From a bacterium (GTDB lineage: Bacteria > Armatimonadota > Fimbriimonadia > Fimbriimonadales > Fimbriimonadaceae), in the NCBI GenBank assembly GCA_027483535.1, contig JAIXUN010000002.1, positions 2,108,001 through 2,172,000 on the forward strand: a stretch of DNA of 64,000 bases, read 5' to 3'. Shown in pieces: positions 32,978 through 40,981 of the stretch (position 1 is its first letter; each line of letters begins with the position of its first letter). The position numbers were made by a program, and so were the translations under genes. The notes below the pieces were generated by a model that was not told the DNA's origin, made no database searches, and saw only the letters and a list, made by a program, of their open reading frames with translations.

Positions 32978-33001
32978 CCTCGAACTTCCAACGGGCTACT
33001 G

Positions 33002-33063
33002 GTGTAAAGTTTTTTGGTGCGAAAACGATCGAACAAGCCGCTAGGAAAACTGACCGTGGTGTG
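33002..33063 (+). repeat. Right copy of the tdk-start direct repeat
   Basis: This covers 15 bp before and the first 15 codons of the intact tdk gene and is repeated at 31680-31741. Direct repeats at a gene's 5' end flanking about 1.26 kb of foreign-looking DNA resemble attachment sites of elements that replace the start of the gene they enter. No integrase is present. Confidence 0.7.
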
Positions 33064-33625
33064 CGGCAGCATGTACGCGGGTAAGAGCGAAGAGTTGATT
33101 CGACTCGCTCGCCGAGCCCTCTACGCCAAGAAGCCCGTGCAGGTCTTCAAACCCGCCATAGACGATCGCTATCACCAAAGCATGGTGGTGAGCCACCTTG
33201 GTTCGCAACACGAGGCGGTTCCAGTGCGAACTGTTGCCGAGTTAAAGACTCTGGTGAAAGCTGACACCGAAGTGGTGCTGATTGAGGAGGTCCAGTTCTT
33301 TGACGACTCCATCATCGACTTCCTGGTCCAACTGGCCGATCAAGGCAAGGATGTCGTTTGCGCCGGACTCGACCAAGACTTTCGCAGACAACCATTTGGT
33401 CCAATGGGCAAGCTCCTTTGCGCCGCCGACGAGGTCGTAAAGCTCCGCGCGATCTGCATGGAGTGCGGCAACCCCGCCAGCCACACCTACCGAATGGTGG
33501 ACGGCAAACCCGCCCACTGGGACGACCCGATCGTCCTCATCGGTGCCACCGAAAGCTACCAAGCGCGTTGTCGAAACTGCTTCGAGATTCGGGGCGATTC
33601 AGCCCGGCGCAAGAAGCGCACCTGA
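33017..33625 (+). CDS. tdk: Thymidine kinase
   Basis: This roughly 202-residue type II thymidine kinase phosphorylates thymidine in the salvage pathway. It has the P-loop GSMYAGKS, the catalytic IEEVQFFDD region, the lid QDFRRQPFGPM and two zinc pairs (CMECGN and CRNCF). The start is GTG 33017 or the adjacent TTG 33014; no clear ribosome site is seen. The 5' end (KRSNKPLGKL) is duplicated at 31694, next to the pilin cassettes. It converges on pyrD, with only 9 bp between stops. Confidence 0.95.
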   Translation: MRKRSNKPLGKLTVVCGSMYAGKSEELIRLARRALYAKKPVQVFKPAIDDRYHQSMVVSHLGSQHEAVPVRTVAELKTLVKADTEVVLIEEVQFFDDSIIDFLVQLADQGKDVVCAGLDQDFRRQPFGPMGKLLCAADEVVKLRAICMECGNPASHTYRMVDGKPAHWDDPIVLIGATESYQARCRNCFEIRGDSARRKKRT

Positions 33626-33634
33626 TCCGTTAGG

Positions 33635-34636
33635 CTAGCCCTTAAGGATCTTTGGGACCAACACCGGACCGCCGTAAATCCAGCCCGTGTAGAGCTGAAC
33701 AATATCCGCGCCGAGGTCTCGTTTGCGTAGATAGGTTTCCCGATTCCCCACGCCACCAACTCCGATTAGCACCATCTTTCCGCTTACGTGTTTGGCGACG
33801 TAGCCAAGAATCTCATCTGCGCGTTGCGTCAGAGGCGCCCCGCTCAGGCCGCCCGTTTCGTACTCGCCGTTTGGGTTCGGCGGAGTGTTCAGCCCAGCGC
33901 GGGAAAGAGTCGTATTCGTGGCGATGAGGCCCGTGAGACCCTTATCCAGCGCCATCCCGATCACCTCGTCGATCGCCTCAAACTCAAGGTCCGGAGCGAT
34001 CTTGACGAACAGGGGCCGAGAGGCGTTGACCGCTCGCATCGCATCAACGATTCCTTCGAGCGCCGAACGATCTTGGAGCGATCGCAATCCCGGAGTGTTG
34101 GGGCTGGAAACGTTGATGACAAAGTAGTCGCCAAAGGTGTGCAGCAGTTTGAAGCTGGATGCGTAATCCTCCGCTGCTTCTTCGAGCGGGGTGATCTTCG
34201 ACTTCCCCAAGTTGATTCCGATCGGAATTGCAGGCTTCGCAACCTTTAATCGCTCGGCAAGAGCGGCGGCACCGCTGTTGTTGAACCCCATTCGATTGAT
34301 CAGGGCGTTATCGGCTGGGAGCCTAAACAATCGTGGCTTGGGATTGCCGGGCTGAGCGTGAAAAGTCACCGTTCCGAGTTCCACATGCCCAAAGCCAAAA
34401 CGGTGCCAAAAGTCGATCCCAACCCCGTCCTTGTCGAACCCAGCCGCCAGACCGAGTCGGTTGGGAAAGCGGACCCCAAAAAGCTCCACCGGGTCGGATT
34501 CAAGAACCGTTGATAAGGGTCCCCCGAACCGTTGCATGAGACCCATCGCGGTGTAATGAACCTTCTCCGGGTCCATGTTGAACGCCAGGGGCTTGAGAAC
34601 GCTTTGATAGAGCTTGTCGTAAGCCTCTAGGTTCAA
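33635..34636 (-). CDS. pyrD: Dihydroorotate dehydrogenase (quinone), class 2
   Basis: The 333-residue membrane-associated flavoenzyme oxidises dihydroorotate to orotate with quinone in pyrimidine synthesis. The N-terminal helices (YDKLYQSVLKPLAFNMDPEKVH) are the class 2 membrane extension. FMN and substrate motifs include AAGFDKDG, NRMGFNN, INLGKSK, NVSSPNTPGLR with the catalytic Ser, and GVGGV near the end. Its ATG overlaps the gnd stop by 4 bp, so it is co-translated. Confidence 0.96.
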   Translation of the reverse strand: MNLEAYDKLYQSVLKPLAFNMDPEKVHYTAMGLMQRFGGPLSTVLESDPVELFGVRFPNRLGLAAGFDKDGVGIDFWHRFGFGHVELGTVTFHAQPGNPKPRLFRLPADNALINRMGFNNSGAAALAERLKVAKPAIPIGINLGKSKITPLEEAAEDYASSFKLLHTFGDYFVINVSSPNTPGLRSLQDRSALEGIVDAMRAVNASRPLFVKIAPDLEFEAIDEVIGMALDKGLTGLIATNTTLSRAGLNTPPNPNGEYETGGLSGAPLTQRADEILGYVAKHVSGKMVLIGVGGVGNRETYLRKRDLGADIVQLYTGWIYGGPVLVPKILKG

Positions 34637-35619
34637 GAATGGGCTCCCGAACCGTTTCCGTCTAGCTCGCCGGGTCGGAAGTAGTCGCCCACACGCGAGA
34701 TTTTGCGTTCAACTTGAAGCTCTTCCTTGGGCCCAAACGGGTGACCTCCAAAGCCGTTTCGCATCATCGCAATCGCCCGCGCCCAATCTCGCTTATCGTC
34801 GCGCGAGGTGAAAAGCTGAACAACGCTCTGAGTGATCACTGGGATGGGGACTTCCATATTGAGCGCATCCGCCACCAACCAGTTCACTTCCCCAGTGTCC
34901 TCGATGTAGCCGGGCACCGATTCCAAGCCGTCTTTCTGCACGTACTGCTCGTGCATGAGGTCCACCAGCCAAGACCGGATCACCGATCCGTTGCGCCAAC
35001 AGGACAGGACGTCGCCAACAGGGAGATCCTGATGGAACTTCTCCAGCAGGTCGATTCCTTCCCCGATCGCTTGGAGCATGCCAAATTCGATGCCGTTATG
35101 GACGAGTTTCACAAAGTGGCCCGACCCCGGTCCGGCGCAGCGGGTGTAGCCCCCTTCGATGCAGAGGGTCTTGAGAATCGGCTCCACTTGGTCCACCGCT
35201 TCTGAGTCGCCACCCACCATAAAGCAGGCGCCGTTCAAAGCTCCGGTGACCCCACCGCTGGTGCCGAGGTCCACGAAGTGAATTCCCTTCTCCGCCATTC
35301 GAGCGTGGCGTCGAATGCTATCGCCCCAATAGCTGTTTCCGCCGTCGATCACGATATCGCCGGGATTCAGGAGCGGCAAAAGACGGTCGAGCATTTCATC
35401 GATCGCCGGACCCGCATGGATATACAGAAAAAGGATCCGGCGACCGGTCATGCCGGAAACCAGATCCTCTAGATGTCGGGAATAAACCAAACCCGCATCG
35501 GTGAGTTCAGCGCTCGGCTCGGCGAGATCACAGCCGTGAACCTCAATTCCTTTGCGCAGCGCTTGCAGGGCCAAGCCCCCGCCAATCCGACCAAGACCGA
35601 TCACCCCAAACCGAAGCAT
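34633..35619 (-). CDS. gnd: 6-phosphogluconate dehydrogenase, short (NAD-type) form
   Basis: The 328-residue enzyme decarboxylates 6-phosphogluconate to ribulose 5-phosphate. It has the N-terminal GLGRIGGGLA dinucleotide site, DGGNSYWGDS and the catalytic GPGSGHFVKLVHNGIEFGMLQ (Lys). The short form of about 300 residues lacks the long C-terminal dimerisation arm of the 470-residue enzyme and is usually NAD-linked. ATG at 35619 was preferred to a TTG two codons upstream. Coupled to pyrD: ribulose 5-phosphate feeds PRPP, which pyrimidine synthesis uses. Confidence 0.93.
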   Translation of the reverse strand: MLRFGVIGLGRIGGGLALQALRKGIEVHGCDLAEPSAELTDAGLVYSRHLEDLVSGMTGRRILFLYIHAGPAIDEMLDRLLPLLNPGDIVIDGGNSYWGDSIRRHARMAEKGIHFVDLGTSGGVTGALNGACFMVGGDSEAVDQVEPILKTLCIEGGYTRCAGPGSGHFVKLVHNGIEFGMLQAIGEGIDLLEKFHQDLPVGDVLSCWRNGSVIRSWLVDLMHEQYVQKDGLESVPGYIEDTGEVNWLVADALNMEVPIPVITQSVVQLFTSRDDKRDWARAIAMMRNGFGGHPFGPKEELQVERKISRVGDYFRPGELDGNGSGAHS

Positions 35620-35670
35620 GTTCAACTTCTACCCGGTTTTTTGGGGTGACTCGTCTGGAATGTTGGAGAG

Positions 35671-36402
35671 TTACTCGCTCTTGCGAAGGTTGACGGCAAT
35701 GTTCAGAGGAGGCGCTTCGCCGTTCGGTTTGACCGCGTCGAACTTGCCATCCATGCCGATGAGTGCAAACGTGTCCTCAGCCAGCCAAATGGTGCCCGTA
35801 CCCGAGCCAGAGGCATCGCCCTTCATGGTGAGCTTGACCGTGAGTTTCACGCATTTGATCTCCATGAAGGTTTCCTTGCCCTCGAGTTTGAACTCAGAAT
35901 CGTGGTCCTTCTCTTCGACCTTCCACGTATCGCCAACCTTCACGTCCTCTTTCGGTTCATATTCGGTGACGTAGGAGATCAATCCGAACGGACCGGCTTG
36001 CATCAGATCGGTCTTCTCTTTGGGCTTACCATTCTCGTCGTATTCGGCTTTCTGAGGTGCCTGCTCGGGCATAGCCTGCTCTTGACCCATGGCGTTCATG
36101 GTGCCGCCCAGAAGAGTGTTCTCGCTCTCATAAGCGCGCTTGTCGCCCACCTTCGTGATCTTGCGCTTGACGCGCATTTCAATCTTGATCTCTTGACCCA
36201 TCGCGTCGATGGTGAGTCCAAGCTTGTGGGTGATTTCGTTGCCCACAACAGGCTTCTCCCAAAGCGAAAACTTCTGATCTTGAAGGTCTAAAACTGAGAA
36301 GGAAGTGGGTTCAGGAGCAAAGATTCCTTTGTCGAACGAGATCTCAGCGGGTTGCACCAAAGAAGCGGCAATTACGCCGGCAAGAGTTAAGAGCGAGGTC
36401 AT
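35671..36402 (-). CDS. Secreted protein of a four-member tandem family, member 1
   Basis: The 243-residue protein starts at ATG 36402 with AGGA 6 bp before it, and has a short signal peptide (MTSLLTLAGVIAASLVQPAE). The beta-rich body shares with the next three genes the order: EY.P...VKVGDTWKVEEKD, then EIKCVKLTVKLTMKGDASGSGTGTIWL, then a last strand. The family recalls planctomycete-type exported proteins with a VGDxW motif, of unknown function. It has a Gln/Met/Pro-rich insert near residue 110. All four genes are on the minus strand, 51-180 bp apart. Confidence 0.75.
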   Translation of the reverse strand: MTSLLTLAGVIAASLVQPAEISFDKGIFAPEPTSFSVLDLQDQKFSLWEKPVVGNEITHKLGLTIDAMGQEIKIEMRVKRKITKVGDKRAYESENTLLGGTMNAMGQEQAMPEQAPQKAEYDENGKPKEKTDLMQAGPFGLISYVTEYEPKEDVKVGDTWKVEEKDHDSEFKLEGKETFMEIKCVKLTVKLTMKGDASGSGTGTIWLAEDTFALIGMDGKFDAVKPNGEAPPLNIAVNLRKSE

Positions 36403-36580
36403 TGTTTTCCTTTTTGAATTGACCGAATTCCACGGTCGGGTCATTCCCACAACTGGGTCCAATCCGGGGAGTTCGGTATCAGATCAACCATTCAACGAGG
36501 AATGGGGAGCAGAGCCTCAAGACCGGCGACGGGTGCGAGTGATTGTTTAGTTAATGTACGTGTGCGGATGCTCAGAACGA

Positions 36581-37318
36581 TCAATCTTTTTTTGCATTGA
36601 TCGAGAATTTGAATTTCATTGGGTCCCATTCCTCACCAAGCTTTGCATCGGTGAACGAACCTTCTGCCTTTACGAGGTCAAAATTGGATGCCTTGATCCA
36701 AAGCGATCCAGAGCCTTCGCCACTTCTGTCTGGGCCCTTGATCTTCACTTGCGTGTCGAGGCGATAGCAGAGAGCTCCTTCGATGGTTTCGGTCTTGACG
36801 AAGGTGATTTCTTGCTCCACCAGGTCGCTCGATTTCTTCCAGGTATCTCCCGCCTTCACGGCGTTCTCTGGCTCAAAGTCGAGCACGTACTCGATCATCT
36901 CAAGCGGGGTCGATTCGTCCTCTTCCTCGTCGTTTTCGTCGACGATCTCGTTCCCCTTGGCGTCGTACTTCACGATTTCCGGCTCGTCATCGTCTTCTAG
37001 AGCCTCTTCTTCGCCATCGATAGAGAGTCGGGCGTTGGTGGTTTTGATGGTCACTTCGTAGGCACCGTCCTCTTCCACTTTCGTGACTTTCATTTGAGAG
37101 TCCCATTTGAACCCGACCGTGCCGTCTTCCGATTCCGATTGCGTATCGAAGGCCAGGTTGGTCTCCCAATCCATCACGGGTTTCCACTTGAACGTGATCG
37201 CCGAATCCTGACCTTTCCCAGGCTTTCCGGGGTTCCTAGTGGCAGGAGAGGAGGCCGTGGCGATCGAAAGGATTCCGAGGATTCCCAAAGTGGCGAGAAA
37301 TGGAGCGAGTGGCCTCAT
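36581..37318 (-). CDS. Secreted protein of the tandem family, member 2
   Basis: The 245-residue protein has a signal peptide (MRPLAPFLATLGILGILSIA) and the family body with NAVKAGDTWKKSSD, then CYRLDTQVKIKGPDRSGEGSGSLWI. A strongly acidic insert (EEEALEDDDEPE, then DENDEEEDES) sits near residues 105-145, where the neighbours have shorter loops. It lies between members 1 and 3. The roughly 180 bp after it, before member 1, contain no gene. Confidence 0.75.
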   Translation of the reverse strand: MRPLAPFLATLGILGILSIATASSPATRNPGKPGKGQDSAITFKWKPVMDWETNLAFDTQSESEDGTVGFKWDSQMKVTKVEEDGAYEVTIKTTNARLSIDGEEEALEDDDEPEIVKYDAKGNEIVDENDEEEDESTPLEMIEYVLDFEPENAVKAGDTWKKSSDLVEQEITFVKTETIEGALCYRLDTQVKIKGPDRSGEGSGSLWIKASNFDLVKAEGSFTDAKLGEEWDPMKFKFSINAKKD

Positions 37319-37387
37319 TGCTATTTAATGTCGTCTAAAACACCCCGTTCGCTACACGAATTATTGAAGTGGGGCGATGAGAATAAG

Positions 37388-37422
37388 GAAAAAGGGCTAC
37401 TCATCTTTCTGAGTAGCCCTTT
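37388..37422 (-). terminator. Strong intrinsic terminator of member 3
   Basis: A perfect 13-bp stem (TGAGTAGCCCTTT at 37410-37422 with 37391-37403) and a 6-base loop are followed on the minus strand by TTCC within a TTTTTCC run. It ends the gene at 37457 and shows that the family members need not form one operon. Confidence 0.92.
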
Positions 37423-37456
37423 GTGATGCGGTCTTGCGAGCGTTGTCCGCTAGACC

Positions 37457-38149
37457 TTACTTGACCAGGGTGATCGTGTACTTGCCCGAAACAGGTGCCG
37501 GGGAGCCTGGGAACGGCATGTTTGCCCATTCGCCCGTGGTCTTCACCATCGTCGCGGTCTTGGTGTCGATCCAGGTGGTGCCCTTGTGGGTGGCCGCCTC
37601 GCCGGAGGTCTCCTTCACCACGAAGTCGATCTTTGCGCACTCTGCGCCATCTACTTGCTCAAGAGCGGCGATCTTCATCGTTCCGGTCATGTCGACGGTG
37701 CCCTTGTCGGCCTCGCCCTTGATCGTGGTGGTCCACTCGTCGCCAACCTTCTTCGGCTCGCTTGGCAGAACCAGCGAGGTCATGGCGGCGTTTCGATAAG
37801 CGGTTGCATCGACACCCTCACCGACGAGTTCCTTCATGGTGCCGTCCTTGCGGAAGATCATGCTGGAAGACGGCATGGGGATTTCCATCTCCTGACCGTT
37901 CATCGTGATCTTGGCGTCGGCACTCTCCGTGCTCTGGGTGTAATTACCCTCGGCGTCAACATCGGTGGTCTTGGTGATCTGCATCGCTTCGAGAACGATT
38001 TCCATTCCAGCGACGTCAACATTTGCCTTCAACTTGTACTTTTGCGTATCTCCCTTGGCCGGAGCTTTGAAAAGAACGATTCCATCGGCCGCAAATGCAA
38101 CCGCAGCAAGTGCGAGAGAAGAAAGAGCGAGAACCTTCAGCGTTTTCAT
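37457..38149 (-). CDS. Secreted protein of the tandem family, member 3
   Basis: The 230-residue protein has a classic signal peptide (MKTLKVLALSSLALAAVAFAAD). The mature protein shows YKLKANVDVAGMEIVLEAMQ, KKVGDEWTTTIKGEAD, then AKIDFVVKETSGEAATHKGTTW and a final WANMPFPGSPAPVSGKY. It is closest to member 4, which shares the VGDxW, GxxW and FNIPWSGSPAKASGKYE-like end. Its own strong terminator follows. The function is unknown; an envelope or cell-surface role is inferred from export only. Confidence 0.78.
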   Translation of the reverse strand: MKTLKVLALSSLALAAVAFAADGIVLFKAPAKGDTQKYKLKANVDVAGMEIVLEAMQITKTTDVDAEGNYTQSTESADAKITMNGQEMEIPMPSSSMIFRKDGTMKELVGEGVDATAYRNAAMTSLVLPSEPKKVGDEWTTTIKGEADKGTVDMTGTMKIAALEQVDGAECAKIDFVVKETSGEAATHKGTTWIDTKTATMVKTTGEWANMPFPGSPAPVSGKYTITLVK

Positions 38150-38320
38150 GGTTACATCCAGAGATTACGAATCCGTAGCTAGGCGAAGTTTCGCCGTCTG
38201 TGTGGAAAGTTACCGCAAGACGCTCGAAACTGCTAAACCCCGGTTCAATATCGTTAGGACGATTAACATTCCCTAGGTCTTTCGCCCTCTTTCACATTTT
38301 TGAGACAAATGGATCGACGC

Positions 38321-39031
38321 CTAACTCTTTCTCGGATCGATCACGTCGATTTCATACTTTCCCGATGCCTTCGCGGGGGAGCCTGACCAGGGGATATTGA
38401 AGTACTCACCTCTTGCCTTGACTCTTTCCAGGGTTTTTAGGTTCACCCAAACAGTCCCCGTATGGCGAGCGACTTCTTCCGAGGAATCCTCTATCACAAA
38501 TTCAACTTTCGCACATGGTGCCCCTGCTACCTCTTCCACTTCGACAAACTCGAAAGCTTGCTTAACTGTTGTCGTTCCAAGTTTCGAATCCGCGGGTCTT
38601 GTCTCCACCCATTTATCGCCGACGGCACGTCGGCCCGGCGACAGGTGGACAACCGTGAGCAAGGAGTTCTTGTATGAGTAAATGTCGTTGTGGGGTTCAA
38701 GCGATCCCCGAAAACTCCCATCTGCATTAGAGACCATGATGTGGTCCGGGACATCTGCCTCTACTTCCTCACCATCTATCAGGAGTCTGATCGACTCAAC
38801 GGTCGTTTTCTGCTTGAATGCCACTCCCGGTTCAACAGCCTCGGTTGTCTTGCGGTGGACATAGTCAACGACTACCTTGGCTCCACCGATATCGAGGTCT
38901 GCCTTGACTCGCACCCGCTGAGACTCCCCAACCTTGGGTTCAACGAAAAGAGCGTATGACTCACTCGCCCAAGCAATGGTTGAAGTCGCAACTGCTGCTA
39001 GCAAATACAGGGTGCTTGTTTTGATTTTCAC
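38321..39031 (-). CDS. Secreted protein of the tandem family, member 4
   Basis: The 236-residue paralogue of member 3 has a signal peptide ending near WASES and landmarks VRVKADLDIGGAKVVVDY, RRAVGDKWVETRPAD, CAKVEFVIEDSSEEVARHTG and WSGSPAKASGKYE. Codon use is less GC-biased than in member 3, hinting at faster divergence. It is first in the tandem and divergent from queA. The 171 bp between it and member 3 hold only a probable promoter for member 3. Confidence 0.75.
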   Translation of the reverse strand: MKIKTSTLYLLAAVATSTIAWASESYALFVEPKVGESQRVRVKADLDIGGAKVVVDYVHRKTTEAVEPGVAFKQKTTVESIRLLIDGEEVEADVPDHIMVSNADGSFRGSLEPHNDIYSYKNSLLTVVHLSPGRRAVGDKWVETRPADSKLGTTTVKQAFEFVEVEEVAGAPCAKVEFVIEDSSEEVARHTGTVWVNLKTLERVKARGEYFNIPWSGSPAKASGKYEIDVIDPRKS

Positions 39032-39151
39032 AGTACAAACGACAAGGCTTTGCTTTCCAAAAGTTCCGCTGGTTAGTGTTAATCAATTAAGCTCATTCGA
39101 TTCCGATTTGACGTCCGACCACAGCCCTTTCATGCCATAACCAGAAAGCCT

Positions 39152-40183
39152 ATGCTTCGACTCAGCGACTTCGATTACGACCTGCCCGAAGACCTAATCG
39201 CCCAAACTCCGCTCACCGATCGGGCTGCTTCGAGACTGCTTCACCTCTCCCGAGAAAGCGGCGAAGTCGTTCATCGAATGTTTCGGGATGTCCCGAGCCT
39301 GCTCAACCCGGGCGATCTGCTGGTCGTGAATGACACTCGGGTCAGCGCGGTGAGGATCCTGGGGCGGAAAGCAACCGGAGGCGAGGTGGAGTTCCTGTTG
39401 ATGAAAGAGATTGCCGACGGGGTCTTTGAAGCGCTCATCAAGCCTGCCAAGAGGGCAAAGCCTGGAACGGTGATCCCAATCGACGAGCTGTTGGAGCTTG
39501 AGGTCATCCCCAATCCAGAGGGTGAGTCAGACGAAAACGATCCCACCCGATACGTGCGTGTCCATGCGAAAGGAGATCGGTATGAAGTGCTGCGCCGATT
39601 CGGAACCACCCCTCTGCCCCCCTACATCCACGAACGGCTAGAGAACGACGAGCGATACCAAACGGTTTACGCAAACAAGAACGGTTCCGCCGCCGCTCCG
39701 ACCGCCGGACTCCATTTCACGCCGGAGATCATGACCGCCCTGAAAGCCCGTGGCGTTCAAGTCGCCACCGTGACCCTTCATGTCGGTATCGACACCTTTC
39801 GGCCTGTCCAGATAGACGATGTGACCCAGCACCAAATGCACGGCGAAGAATGCGAAGTCAGTCCGGAAACCGCCGCCGCAGTCGCCAACTGCACTGGACG
39901 AGTGATCGCGGTTGGAACGACCACGGTTCGGACGCTAGAAACCTTTGCGATCGCGCCAAAGACCCTTGCTCATGGGAAACGAGTGTCCAAGTTGTTTATC
40001 TATCCGGGCTTTCCGTTCCAGATCATTGATGGCATGTTCACCAACTTCCATCTGCCAAAAACCACGATGCTTCTCATGATCTCGGCGCTGACCACCCGTG
40101 AGCACATCTTGAGCGCCTACCAAGAAGCGGTGCAAGAGCGGTACCGATTCCTCAGCTTTGGGGACTCGATGCTCATCCTTTGA
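39152..40183 (+). CDS. queA: SAM:tRNA ribosyltransferase-isomerase
   Basis: The 343-residue enzyme moves the ribosyl part of SAM to 7-aminomethyl-7-deazaguanine in tRNA, making epoxyqueuosine. Motifs are FDYDLPEDLIAQ at the N-terminus, LLVVNDTRVSAVRI, AAPTAGLHFTPE, TLHVGIDTFRPV, GTTVRTLE and FTNFHLPKTTMLLMISAL. Length is normal. It appears to be a single-gene unit with no obvious terminator; the 165 bp to the next gene hold no gene. No other queuosine gene is in the window. Confidence 0.96.
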   Translation: MLRLSDFDYDLPEDLIAQTPLTDRAASRLLHLSRESGEVVHRMFRDVPSLLNPGDLLVVNDTRVSAVRILGRKATGGEVEFLLMKEIADGVFEALIKPAKRAKPGTVIPIDELLELEVIPNPEGESDENDPTRYVRVHAKGDRYEVLRRFGTTPLPPYIHERLENDERYQTVYANKNGSAAAPTAGLHFTPEIMTALKARGVQVATVTLHVGIDTFRPVQIDDVTQHQMHGEECEVSPETAAAVANCTGRVIAVGTTTVRTLETFAIAPKTLAHGKRVSKLFIYPGFPFQIIDGMFTNFHLPKTTMLLMISALTTREHILSAYQEAVQERYRFLSFGDSMLIL

Positions 40184-40348
40184 AAGTTTTTGCCCTAAAC
40201 CTAGACAAACCCTCGTATTTCCACTAGGCTCCATCCAGAGACTTTGCGCCAAGGGATGAGTACAATTCCTAACCGCGCAACCTAGTTTTATCAATTGATT
40301 CGGATCGGGTGAGTCGGACTCGAAACAATCGGAATGGTAAAGGTATAG

Positions 40349-40945
40349 GTGGGTTTTGCCTCTGGGGAGATATTGTTGGCCAAGAAGAGTTTTGATCCGC
40401 TGGAATACATCGAAAATGCGTTTCTAGACCGTCGACCTGCGGGCACGCTCGTTCAAGAGGACGAGTTTTCCCTTCCAAGTCTTGGCGATTATCTCGACAA
40501 AGACGGTAGCACTGTTTCCAAGCGAACCCTCACACCCAAAAAGCCGCGCCGAAAGTTTCGCCGCACACTGCTAAGCGCCCCTCGTCCGCGCATGAAGGAA
40601 GGTGCGAGCAACGTCGTGGTCATCGACCCGCACCTGCGCGAGATTTGGCAGTCACTTCCGAAAAGCATCAACTTTCTCTGCCAAGAGTTCGATGATGCGG
40701 TCACCTCAAACTACTACCGAGGCGATTTCAAGGAGAGCCGAACCGAGCTTGTTCGAAGACTTCTCGACCCAGAGATCAGCTTAGAAGAAGCGAGTCGATT
40801 GCTTGGCGTTTGCCCTGCAACCGTCCGAAGGTACACCAACCGAGGTTGGCTGGAACACCACCGAACCCAGGGTGGTCAGCGTCGATTCCGACTCAGCAAC
40901 GTCATCAAGTTCGTGGAAGCTCACGGCCGATTCCCAGTCGAGTGA
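40349..40945 (+). CDS. Protein with C-terminal MerR/excisionase-like HTH
   Basis: The 198-residue protein has a basic, probably disordered middle (LTPKKPRRKFRRTLLS) and a C-terminal helix-turn-helix at about 150-195 (EEASRLLGVCPATVRRYTNRG, then GGQRRFRLSNVIKFVE), the BldC/MerR/excisionase type with its wing. It probably binds DNA as a regulator; targets are unknown. The start may be GTG 40349 (AAGG upstream) or TTG 40376 (GGGGAG upstream). It precedes the glycosyltransferase gene by 36 bp. Confidence 0.8.
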   Translation: MGFASGEILLAKKSFDPLEYIENAFLDRRPAGTLVQEDEFSLPSLGDYLDKDGSTVSKRTLTPKKPRRKFRRTLLSAPRPRMKEGASNVVVIDPHLREIWQSLPKSINFLCQEFDDAVTSNYYRGDFKESRTELVRRLLDPEISLEEASRLLGVCPATVRRYTNRGWLEHHRTQGGQRRFRLSNVIKFVEAHGRFPVE

Positions 40946-40981
40946 TCCACACGGTCACTGGTTGACGGATAGACTATCCGT

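Noticed and set aside
40241-40310. ATCAATTGAT palindrome and neighbouring bases before the HTH gene as an operator
   Set aside because: It is only 10 bp and AT-rich; nothing links it to regulation.
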